A stretch of 64,000 bases of DNA from Candidatus Brachybacter algidus (GTDB lineage Bacteria; Bacteroidota; Bacteroidia; Chitinophagales; Saprospiraceae). Both the position numbers and the translations under genes were made by a program. This document shows, piece by piece, positions 8,827 to 16,222 of the stretch (position 1 is its first letter; each line of letters starts with the position of its first letter). The stretch is from NCBI GenBank assembly GCA_016711705.1, contig JADJSK010000016.1, positions 62,001-126,000 on the forward strand. The letters run 5' to 3'. The notes beneath the pieces are model-generated. The model was not told where the DNA came from. It ran no database searches and saw only the letters and a program-made list of their open reading frames with translations.

Positions 8827-10632
8827 ATGAATAATTCTCCGTTACATACATTTCATATACCGGTAATGGGCCTTGCCTACACAGTCGACAGCCCGATAAA
8901 AGTTGCCCAATATGGTATTGCGTCAGTTATCTCTATTGTAGAAAACAGGCTAATAGAAATGATGCGAAAGCATTATTATCCATCAGTCGACAGGCCATAC
9001 TTTCCCATAAATACTCATGAGGAAGATTTTCGAGCAAAACGCATTACCGATTACCTGAACCTGGTTCATGAAATTGTAACTGCTCAGGTAGAGAAAATGA
9101 AACAAGCTGCATTTGAAACAGGATCAGAAATTGTAAAATATTTTGAGATGCTGCCGGATGATAGTGTTTTAAAACAATTCTATCTAAAAATGATCGACAC
9201 TCCCATCCTGACGGAGAAAGAAAAAATGCAAACGTATTTGCGCAGTCAGGTAATACCAGGGAGTATCGATGTGAATATCATGACAAAAACAGACCGGGAA
9301 AATTATAATAAAGCAGGAGAACTAGTCGAAGATGGATCAGATGCTGTTGCTGCTTTAAGAGGCTATGCAAATAGCTGCTTGGAAAATTCTTCAGTTATTT
9401 TTTCAGCGGGTACTAATCTCCGCCTTTACAATTATATCGATCAATGCAAAGGATTTCAAATTGATGAAGATGGATTATTTACAAAAAAAGTAGTTATTAA
9501 AGTGAGTGACTACCGCTCAGCGCTTATTCAGGGAAAATACCTGGCTAAAAAGGGCATCTGGGTAAGTGAGTTCAGAATTGAGTCCGGCTTGAATTGTGGC
9601 GGACACGCTTTCGCTACGGACGGATACTTACTAGGTCCAATTTTGGAAGAATTCAAAGCTAAAAGGCAGGAATTAACAAATAGCCTTTTTGAAATTTTCA
9701 GTAAAACAAATGCTCAGAAGCACGACATATATTTAGAACATCCGCCAGCAATAACTTTCTCAGTACAAGGTGGAATAGGCACACATGATGAAGACGAATT
9801 GCTTCATAGTTATTTTAAGATGGATAGCACCGGCTGGGGTTCTCCGTTTCTGTTAGTGCCTGAAGCCACTACAGTAGATGAGGAAACACTTGAATTATTA
9901 TGTGTTGCAAAAAAAGAAGATGTTGTGCTCAGCCGAGTATCACCTTTGGGTGTGAGGTTCCACTATCTTAAAGGCACAAGTGCTGAAAAGGAAAAGTTGG
10001 ATCGCATCGCAAAGGGAAGGCCCGGAAGTCCTTGTACAGAAAAGCACCTGGCTTTTAATACTGAATTTACTGAGCAACCTATCTGCACAGCATCCCGACA
10101 ATATCAAAAACTTAAAATCGATCATCTGCAATCACTTAATCTACCGGAGATGGTTTACGAAAAACAATTAGGCGAGGTGTTGGATAAGGAGTGTTTGTGT
10201 ATCGGACTCAGCAATGCTGCGGCTATAAATCACTCTGAAACTTTGATTAAAAATTTAAATGCAGTAACTATTTGTCCCGGTCCGAACATTGTGAATTTTT
10301 CTAAAGTTGTTTCGCTCCAAACAATGGTTGACCATATCTACGGACGTAAAGATATACTGTGCAATGTCACGCGATCAAACATGTTTATAAGTGAATTGCA
10401 TTTATATATTAATTATTTAAAGGAAAAATTGGAAGAAGGAATTGGTGAAGAAGTATTGGACAAACAGAAAAAATATTTGACCGGTTTTTTTGATAATTTA
10501 TTCAAAGGAATAGCTTATTATCGTCAACTTTCTGCCGAAAATAATATCGAACAATCATTTAATGAAGAATTGAGTAGCGCAGAATTAGAGCTTAGATTGT
10601 TGATTTTTGAATATCCATTACTAAGTGAATAA
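8827..10632 (+). CDS. Unrecognised 601-residue protein; possible nitronate-monooxygenase-like flavin TIM barrel
   Basis: I place the start at ATG 8827 (MNNSPLHTFHIPVMGLAY); the earlier ATG at 8746 is inside the upstream terminator. No signal peptide or membrane helix is visible, so the protein is probably cytoplasmic. Motifs faintly recall FMN-dependent nitronate monooxygenase/FabK barrels: an opening IPVMGLAYTVDSPIKVAQYGIAS, a strand with VVIKVSD, a glycine loop SGLNCGGHAF, then VQGGIGTHDEDE and GWGSPFLLVPEAT at the place of the phosphate-binding strands. The C-terminal third has several cysteines (GSPCTEK; QPICTAS; ECLCIGLSN). The flavin assignment is inference from weak similarity. It stands alone between two terminators, between the NO genes and the tpl/tnaA pair. 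Confidence 0.6.
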   Translation: MNNSPLHTFHIPVMGLAYTVDSPIKVAQYGIASVISIVENRLIEMMRKHYYPSVDRPYFPINTHEEDFRAKRITDYLNLVHEIVTAQVEKMKQAAFETGSEIVKYFEMLPDDSVLKQFYLKMIDTPILTEKEKMQTYLRSQVIPGSIDVNIMTKTDRENYNKAGELVEDGSDAVAALRGYANSCLENSSVIFSAGTNLRLYNYIDQCKGFQIDEDGLFTKKVVIKVSDYRSALIQGKYLAKKGIWVSEFRIESGLNCGGHAFATDGYLLGPILEEFKAKRQELTNSLFEIFSKTNAQKHDIYLEHPPAITFSVQGGIGTHDEDELLHSYFKMDSTGWGSPFLLVPEATTVDEETLELLCVAKKEDVVLSRVSPLGVRFHYLKGTSAEKEKLDRIAKGRPGSPCTEKHLAFNTEFTEQPICTASRQYQKLKIDHLQSLNLPEMVYEKQLGEVLDKECLCIGLSNAAAINHSETLIKNLNAVTICPGPNIVNFSKVVSLQTMVDHIYGRKDILCNVTRSNMFISELHLYINYLKEKLEEGIGEEVLDKQKKYLTGFFDNLFKGIAYYRQLSAENNIEQSFNEELSSAELELRLLIFEYPLLSE

Positions 10633-10663
10633 AAGCCGGATAAAAAATGATTCTCCGGCTTTT
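10631..10663. terminator. Bidirectional intrinsic terminator between convergent genes
   Basis: A perfect 10-bp stem AAAAGCCGGA / TCCGGCTTTT around a 13-base loop, with A and T tracts on either side. It can stop transcription from the 601-residue protein gene (plus) and from tpl (minus). Confidence 0.85.
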
Positions 10664-10682
10664 ATTTATTGCAATTATTAAT

Positions 10683-12062
10683 TTATAGTTTCTCAAATTT
10701 CGCTTGGAAAAAACGTAGATATTGAGGTTCGTAAACCATCTTCAATCCTTTTATGTTTTTTCGATTTTCATACACTCTTGCTACAGATTCGGCGATCACA
10801 TCCATATGTGCCTGCGTGTATACTCGACGCGGAATTGTAAAGCGTACCAATTCTAATTTTGGATAGTAATTTTCGCCATTAGCTTTTCTTCCTGCTGAAA
10901 CAATACCTCTTTCCATGGTGCGCACACCTGAATCCTGATATATCTCTGCGGCCAATGTTTGTGCCGGATAAGTATCTTGTGAAAGATGTGGTAAAAACTT
11001 TTTTGCATCAACAAAAATCCCGTGACCACCAATTGGTTTTACAATAGGAATATCGTATTCCATCATTTTATTACCCAGATAAATTACCTGACCTACTCTA
11101 GCGTGCATATGATCATCGCAAACGCTTTCACCGATACCAATAGCCATGGCTTCCATATCCCTACCGGCTAAACCTCCATATGTGTGCAATCCTTCATATA
11201 CCACCACCATATTTCGAGCTTCTTCGAATATGTCCCATTCATTAAGTGCCAAAAATCCTCCGATGTTAACCAGTGCATCTTTTTTTGCGCTCATAGTCGC
11301 ACCATCGGTATAGGAATTTATTTCTTTTACAATTTCTTTGATCGATTTCGTGTCGTAACCTACTTCTTTTTGCTTAATGAAATAAGCATTCTCTGCGACA
11401 CGGGTCATATCGTGAATGATGCGGATATTATGTTTTTGAGTGTATTCTCTCAGTTCCCTTAAGTTTTTCATGCTAATGGGTTGCCCACCGGCCATATTGA
11501 CACTGGTAGCAATGCTCACATAAGGAATTTTTTCTGCACCATATTTTTTAACCAAAAGGTCCAGCTTATCCAGATCTACATTTCCCTTAAATTCGAATTC
11601 ATTTTCAGGATCATGTGCCTCATCAATTATGATATCTTCGAATCTTCCTCCAGCCAATTCCTGATGCAATCTTGTGGTAGTAAAATACATATTGCCTGGA
11701 ACGATATCTCCCTTTTTAATCAAGATCTTCGAAAGGATATTTTCGGCTCCTCTACCCTGGTGGGTTGGTATTAAATATTTATAACCATATACATCTCTAA
11801 CTACCTCTTCCAGGTGATAATAGTTTTTACTTCCGGCATATGCTTCATCGCCCAACATGATACCGGCCCACTGTCTGTCGCTCATAGCCGAAGTGCCGCT
11901 ATCTGTCAACAAGTCAATATATACATCATCTGATTTTAACAAAAAGGTATTGTACCCTGCTTCCGACAATGCTTCTTTCCGTTGAGCAGGAGTTGTCATT
12001 TTCAACAGCTCTACCATTTTTATTTTATATGGTTCTGCCCAGCTACTTTTTATACTTTTCAT
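10683..12062 (-). CDS. tpl: Tyrosine phenol-lyase (beta-tyrosinase), PLP-dependent
   Basis: The 459-residue length fits the aromatic amino-acid beta-lyases. The PLP lysine lies in TMSAKKDA (Lys260/261), and IPTHQGRGAE supplies cofactor contacts. The substrate-specificity positions are of the phenol-lyase type: Thr128 in MYFTTTR matches Thr124 of Citrobacter TPL, Arg385 in TMERGI matches Arg381, and Phe451 in LRFFQAKF matches Phe448. Tryptophanases have Asp and a hydrophobic residue at the first two sites. The enzyme would convert L-tyrosine to phenol, pyruvate and ammonium. The start lies 10 bases after the upstream tryptophanase gene, so the two are almost certainly one transcript. The frame is intact. 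Confidence 0.87.
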   Translation of the reverse strand: MKSIKSSWAEPYKIKMVELLKMTTPAQRKEALSEAGYNTFLLKSDDVYIDLLTDSGTSAMSDRQWAGIMLGDEAYAGSKNYYHLEEVVRDVYGYKYLIPTHQGRGAENILSKILIKKGDIVPGNMYFTTTRLHQELAGGRFEDIIIDEAHDPENEFEFKGNVDLDKLDLLVKKYGAEKIPYVSIATSVNMAGGQPISMKNLRELREYTQKHNIRIIHDMTRVAENAYFIKQKEVGYDTKSIKEIVKEINSYTDGATMSAKKDALVNIGGFLALNEWDIFEEARNMVVVYEGLHTYGGLAGRDMEAMAIGIGESVCDDHMHARVGQVIYLGNKMMEYDIPIVKPIGGHGIFVDAKKFLPHLSQDTYPAQTLAAEIYQDSGVRTMERGIVSAGRKANGENYYPKLELVRFTIPRRVYTQAHMDVIAESVARVYENRKNIKGLKMVYEPQYLRFFQAKFEKL

Positions 12063-12072
12063 TTAAATATAT

Positions 12073-13446
12073 TTATTGAATAGGTTTTAATTTTGCTGTA
12101 AAGTGTCTTAGCGTGGGTGCTTCTTCCGTGATTTGTAATCCTTTGATAGATGCCTTGTTTTTATACACTTCGATAATCACTTCAGCTACATAATCAATAT
12201 GGCTTTGTGTGTAAACTCGTCTAGGTATGGCCAATCTTACTAATTCCATTCGGGAAGGAATCAAATTTTTGTTCTCATCATATTTACCAAACATAAGCGA
12301 ACCAATCTCTACAGATCTTATCCCACCTTCGAGAAATAAAGCACCAGCCAATGCCTGTGCGGGGTATTGAGAAGGCGGAATATGAGGTAGCATTTCCTTA
12401 GCGTCTAAATATACGGCATGTCCTCCGGCGGGTTGCATTACCGGCACTCCGGCTTCGATTAATTTTGCAGTGAGGTATTCTATACTTCTGATTCGGTATT
12501 GTAGATAATTTTCGTCAAGTACTTCCTCGAGGCCTATTGCTATCGCTTCTAAATCTCGTCCTGCGAGACCTCCATAAGTTGGAAATCCTTCTGTAATGAT
12601 CAGTAGATTTCGACACTGCAGCGCTAAATCCTCATCATGCATAGCAAGAAAACCACCGATATTAGCGAAAGCATCTTTTTTCGCACTCATAGTACATCCT
12701 TCTGCATAAGAAAAAAGTTCATGAGCTATTTCTTTGACCGTTTTATCGGCATAGCCTTCTTCCCGTTGTTTGATGAACCAACTATTTTCTGCAAATCGAC
12801 AGGCATCTATAAAAAGTGGAATGTTGTTTTCTTTGCAAATATTTTTTACGGTTCTGATATTTTCCATACTCACCGGTTGCCCTCCACCGGAATTATTAGT
12901 AACAGTAATGATGCAGAGGGGAATATTTTCGGCACCTTTTTCGGCAATGAATGCTTTGAGAGCCTCCGTATCCATATTGCCTTTGAAGGGTGCGGGCACA
13001 GAGGGGAGTTTTCCTTCAGCACAAAGAAGATCGACGCCTTCAGCTCCTGTCACTTCAATATTGGCGCGAGTCGTGTCAAAAAGAGTATTACTAACAAAGT
13101 ATTTTCCTTTGCCTCCAAGCACGCTGAACAGAATCTTCTCAGCTGCTCTGCCCTGGTGCGTGGGGATAACCAATGGCATGCCGGTGATATCTTGAATGGT
13201 CTTTTCAAATCGGAAAAAACTTGGACTTCCTGCATAAGACTCGTCACCCTGCATGATGCCGGCCCATTGATTGCTACTCATGGCACTCGTGCCGCTGTCG
13301 GTAAGTAAATCAATTAAAACATCTTTGGAGTGAATGTGAAAAAGATTGAAAAAGGCTTTTTCAAGTATCTGTATTCTTTCTTCTTTGGTATTAAAATAAA
13401 TGGGTTCGACAGATTTAATCCGGAACGGTTCAATAATAGTATACAT
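12073..13446 (-). CDS. tnaA: Tryptophanase (L-tryptophan indole-lyase), PLP-dependent
   Basis: The 457-residue protein is a paralogue of the next gene. The PLP lysine is in CTMSAKKDAF (Lys256/257), with IPTHQGRAAE and FPTYGGLAGRD conserved. The specificity positions are those of tryptophanase: Asp124 in LFDTTR (Asp137 in E. coli TnaA) and Ile381 in SVEIGS, where phenol-lyases have Arg. It would split L-tryptophan to indole, pyruvate and ammonium. It is the first gene of the tnaA-tpl pair. No tnaC-like leader peptide with a Trp codon is visible upstream. A minus-strand TATTTTGA about 20 bases before the start is a weak match to a -7 box. Confidence 0.9.
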   Translation of the reverse strand: MYTIIEPFRIKSVEPIYFNTKEERIQILEKAFFNLFHIHSKDVLIDLLTDSGTSAMSSNQWAGIMQGDESYAGSPSFFRFEKTIQDITGMPLVIPTHQGRAAEKILFSVLGGKGKYFVSNTLFDTTRANIEVTGAEGVDLLCAEGKLPSVPAPFKGNMDTEALKAFIAEKGAENIPLCIITVTNNSGGGQPVSMENIRTVKNICKENNIPLFIDACRFAENSWFIKQREEGYADKTVKEIAHELFSYAEGCTMSAKKDAFANIGGFLAMHDEDLALQCRNLLIITEGFPTYGGLAGRDLEAIAIGLEEVLDENYLQYRIRSIEYLTAKLIEAGVPVMQPAGGHAVYLDAKEMLPHIPPSQYPAQALAGALFLEGGIRSVEIGSLMFGKYDENKNLIPSRMELVRLAIPRRVYTQSHIDYVAEVIIEVYKNKASIKGLQITEEAPTLRHFTAKLKPIQ

Positions 13447-13499
13447 ACAATATATTAAGTAGTTAATGTCAAAATAGAACTTGTTTTATTCTAAATATG

Positions 13500-13590
13500 G
13501 TAGATGTTAGATGTTAGATGGTAGAAGGTAGATGGTATTTAGTTCCTTGATTCATATTCTTCTTAAATAGCAAGAATTCGACTATCGAAA
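13500..13590 (-). repeat. Dispersed repeat fragment, reverse copy of the 5.1-5.3 kb element
   Basis: Contains repeated TAGATGTTAGATG units and ends in ACTATCGAAACTTAAGT. Read in reverse complement it matches the right part and the terminal sequence of the element at 5125-5341. It lies in the divergent gap between tnaA and ric (13447-13783). Confidence 0.5.
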
Positions 13591-13708
13591 CTTAAGTTAA
13601 TTAACAATTGGAATTAGCATTAAACTGGCAGTCTACTTCCTTCTATCGATACGCTTCAAACTTCAAAACGACCTCCTCTTTTTGCTTGATGCGGCGAAGT
13701 TACATAAA

Positions 13709-13730
13709 TAAAAGTATTTAAATACTTTTA
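13709..13730. promoter_or_regulatory. Perfect 22-bp palindrome, probable Rrf2/NsrR-type operator of the ric operon
   Basis: The half-site TAAAAGTATTT is followed directly by its exact reverse complement. The shape (A-rich arm, ATTTAAAT centre) resembles published NsrR-type operators. It lies just upstream of a consensus -7 box, over the expected -33 region of the ric promoter, so a bound repressor would block initiation. The operon it precedes ends in an Rrf2 gene. The link between that protein and this site is inference. Confidence 0.65.
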
Positions 13731-13745
13731 TTATAAAAAAAGATG

Positions 13746-13753
13746 TACCTTTG
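13746..13753 (+). promoter_or_regulatory. -7 box (TACCTTTG) of the ric operon
   Basis: Exact match to TAnnTTTG, 30 bases before the ric ATG. The -33 region, about 20 bases upstream, falls in the right arm of the 22-bp palindrome. Confidence 0.6.
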
Positions 13754-13783
13754 CATTATAATTAATAATTAAAACCACAGCAC

Positions 13784-14734
13784 ATGAATGCGACTATAGA
13801 AAACATCCTTAATGTGACCTTGCTTGAACCAAGGCAAAAGCACCCAACTATCTTCGTTCGATTTGATGAATTAAATGAAGGTGAAAGTCTGATTATTCAC
13901 AACGATCATGACCCGAAACCACTGTATTATCAATTAATCGGTGAGCGTGGAAATATATTTAGCTGGGAATACCTCGAGGAAGGACCTGAATGGTGGAAAG
14001 TAAAAATCTCAAAACGTAATTTAGGAGAAAAGGAGGAAACTCTCGGAGAGATTGCCGTTAAAGATTTGCGGAAAGCGGAAGTATTTAAAAAATACGGTAT
14101 CGATTTCTGCTGTGGAGGCAAGAAAACAGTCAAAGAGGCATGCGCAGAAAAAGGATTGGATGTGACCAAGATTGAGCAAGAGTTAAAACTGGCTGACAAA
14201 TCCCTTACTTCCAGACCAATTCCATATACAGAATGGTCCCTGGACTTCTTGTGTGACTATATTGTCAATACTCACCATAGCTATGTAAAGCAATCTCTAC
14301 CAGATCTGGTAACCTATGCGACTAAGGTGGAAGGTGTTCACAGCCCACAACATCCGGAACTTCATAAGATCAAATCGCTGGTGGATGAGATAAATGCTGA
14401 ACTAACAGCTCATATGATGAAGGAAGAAATAGTACTTTTTCCCTACATCAAGGAATTAGTTTCTGCTAAAAAGAATGAACAAGTTCTTCATGCATCACAT
14501 TTTGGCACAGTACAAAACCCGATCAATATGATGGAAATGGAACATGAAATTGTTGGCAAAAATCTCGAAGAAATTAGAAGATTGTCGAACAATTATACAC
14601 TTCCTGCGGATAGCTGTGCTTCCTATAGTTTGTTGTATAAAATGCTTGATGAATTTGAAAATGATTTGCACTTACATATCCATTTAGAGAACAATATTTT
14701 GTTTCCAAAAGCAGTGGAATTAGAGCAAAATTGA
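13784..14734 (+). CDS. ric: Iron-sulfur cluster repair di-iron protein (RIC/ScdA/YtfE) with N-terminal DUF2249 domain
   Basis: RIC proteins repair Fe-S clusters damaged by NO or peroxide. Three parts are visible in 316 residues: a DUF2249-type domain (about 10-80), the ScdA N-terminal domain with GIDFCCGGKK (Cys109-Cys110, residues about 86-140), and a hemerythrin-like four-helix domain (about 150-310) with His164/165, His210 and Glu214 (HMMKEE), His254/Glu258 and HLHIHLEN (298-303) as di-iron ligands. The N-terminal DUF2249 is an addition to the E. coli YtfE architecture. It is the first gene of a six-gene operon, behind a palindromic operator and a consensus promoter. The frame is intact. 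Confidence 0.92.
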   Translation: MNATIENILNVTLLEPRQKHPTIFVRFDELNEGESLIIHNDHDPKPLYYQLIGERGNIFSWEYLEEGPEWWKVKISKRNLGEKEETLGEIAVKDLRKAEVFKKYGIDFCCGGKKTVKEACAEKGLDVTKIEQELKLADKSLTSRPIPYTEWSLDFLCDYIVNTHHSYVKQSLPDLVTYATKVEGVHSPQHPELHKIKSLVDEINAELTAHMMKEEIVLFPYIKELVSAKKNEQVLHASHFGTVQNPINMMEMEHEIVGKNLEEIRRLSNNYTLPADSCASYSLLYKMLDEFENDLHLHIHLENNILFPKAVELEQN

Positions 14735-14821
14735 TATCGAAATTTTTAAATATGGTTATGTTACAAATTATAGGAAACTTAACAAATCTTCATTAAGGTC
14801 GATTGAGGACTGCCTGCCTAA

Positions 14822-14867
14822 GCGGATGATTAAAGGGAGTTATTTAATTCCCTTTGCTTCCGTCCGC
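14822..14867 (+). promoter_or_regulatory. Extended hairpin between ric and the lipoprotein gene
   Basis: The outer stem GCGGA / TCCGC encloses an inner stem AAAGGGA / TCCCTTT around an AT-rich loop. No T-run follows, so it is not a standard terminator. It could be an mRNA processing or stability element that separates ric expression from the five genes downstream. Confidence 0.45.
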
Positions 14868-14929
14868 ACTAAAGTTTCAAAAGTTTTTTCAAACAACACT
14901 TATTATTTCTAATTATTTAATTTACTGAA

Positions 14930-15412
14930 ATGAAATACACGAATAAATTATTAAAAATTACAACATTATTCTTCTTGACTATAGGTATATTCCAGTCTTG
15001 TAATACGGCAGAGAAAAAAGAAGCCAAAGTTCAGTCAGAAGAGACTACAATTAATAATACTGTTGGTGGAAATGAAGCAGTTAATGGTCTAACACTCAAC
15101 AATGGGGCAAAGTGGCAAGCAGATGCCAGTACGAATAAAAATGTATCAGCATTAAGTTCTATAGTCTCTGCATCACAACCTGTCACCTTAGAGGAGTATA
15201 AAAATACCGGCAAAACATTACAGGCAGGTATTGATGTGATGATCAGTGAATGTAGAATGCAAGGTCCTGATCATGATGCTTTACATCATTGGCTGGAACC
15301 ATTAATGGAAGAAAATAAAAAACTTGAGAGTGCCACTTCATTAGAACAGGGCAAAGAATCATTCGATTTCGTAAATAACCAAATTAATATCTATTCTCAA
15401 TATTTTGAATAA
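14930..15412 (+). CDS. Lipoprotein of unknown function in the ric operon
   Basis: The 160-residue protein has a lipoprotein signal (hydrophobic TLFFLTIGIFQSC, Cys24 lipidated), a low-complexity linker of about 40 residues (AEKKEAKVQSEE, then NNTVGGN) and a helical domain of about 85 residues with a histidine-rich stretch (GPDHDALHHWLEPLMEEN). Family not recognised. The His cluster could bind metal or heme. Its stop codon overlaps the next ATG by one base, so it is firmly in the operon. A periplasmic sensor or metal-binding role beside RIC is only a guess. Confidence 0.7.
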   Translation: MKYTNKLLKITTLFFLTIGIFQSCNTAEKKEAKVQSEETTINNTVGGNEAVNGLTLNNGAKWQADASTNKNVSALSSIVSASQPVTLEEYKNTGKTLQAGIDVMISECRMQGPDHDALHHWLEPLMEENKKLESATSLEQGKESFDFVNNQINIYSQYFE

Positions 15413-16221
15413 TGAGTACGATCAATGCAAATACAAAAATTTCCACACTTCTAAAAGAAAACCCTGATGCACTTGAAGCCATCATCAGTATTTCGTCAAA
15501 GTTTAATAAATTAAGAAATCCACTTTTACGCAAGCTGATGGCATCCCGCACCTCCATTAATATGGCAAGTAAAGTGGGTGGTTGTTCCGTAAATGATTTC
15601 TTTAAGAAGCTGGAGCCTCTTGGGTTTACGATTGATAAGGATGCAGCTTTAGAAGATTCTGTAGAGCAGAAGCAAGTACCTTTTTTTGTACAGAACATTC
15701 ATTCTGCAGATATAGTGGAGCTGGACGTTCGGACATTAATTGAATCTGGTAAGGATCCGCTTAATTTAATCATGAATTCAGTTAAGCAATTACAACCCGG
15801 ACAAATATTAAAATTAATAAATAGTTTTGAACCCGTTCCTCTGATCATTTTATTAGAAAAGCAGGGCCTTGAATCATATTCTGAAACAATTAATGACGAT
15901 CTGGTTTATACTTATTTCCATACTAATAAGGCAACTCAGTTTGTAGAACCTGATACAGAAAAAGCAAGCGAAGGCTGGGATGAAATGCTATTAAAATATA
16001 CGGATAAAATGCAAACAATTGATGTCCGTCATATGGAGATGCCTCTTCCCATGCTTACTATTTTGGATGCCCTGGACAATCTGCCGGATGGCGAGGCACT
16101 GTATGTAGTTCACAAAAGAATTCCTGTTTTCTTATTGCCTGAATTAGCAGATAGAAAATTTGATTACCGCATTAAGGACGTTGCCGATGGCGAAGTATAT
16201 CTTTTAATATTTAAAGCATAA
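15412..16221 (+). CDS. DUF1858 plus tandem DUF2249 domain protein
   Basis: The 269-residue soluble protein begins with a DUF1858-like domain (TKISTLLKENPDALEAII, residues about 8-65, ScdA_N-like but lacking the CCGG cysteines). Two DUF2249-type repeats follow, about 100-160 (ELDVRTLIESGKDPLNLIM) and about 205-268 (TIDVRHMEMPLPMLTILDALDNL). Family knowledge: these domains occur next to RIC and denitrification genes, with function undetermined. The gene overlaps the lipoprotein stop by one base and is one base from the next gene. DUF2249 also occurs at the N-terminus of RIC in this operon, which suggests a shared partner or ligand. Confidence 0.8.
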   Translation: MSTINANTKISTLLKENPDALEAIISISSKFNKLRNPLLRKLMASRTSINMASKVGGCSVNDFFKKLEPLGFTIDKDAALEDSVEQKQVPFFVQNIHSADIVELDVRTLIESGKDPLNLIMNSVKQLQPGQILKLINSFEPVPLIILLEKQGLESYSETINDDLVYTYFHTNKATQFVEPDTEKASEGWDEMLLKYTDKMQTIDVRHMEMPLPMLTILDALDNLPDGEALYVVHKRIPVFLLPELADRKFDYRIKDVADGEVYLLIFKA

Positions 16222-16222
16222 C

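Noticed and set aside
12637..13308. 223-codon frame antisense to tnaA
   Set aside because: Shadow of a strongly conserved enzyme gene; no start context and no recognisable protein.
13447..13783. tnaC-like leader peptide upstream of tnaA
   Set aside because: No short ORF with a critical Trp codon is visible on the minus strand in the gap.
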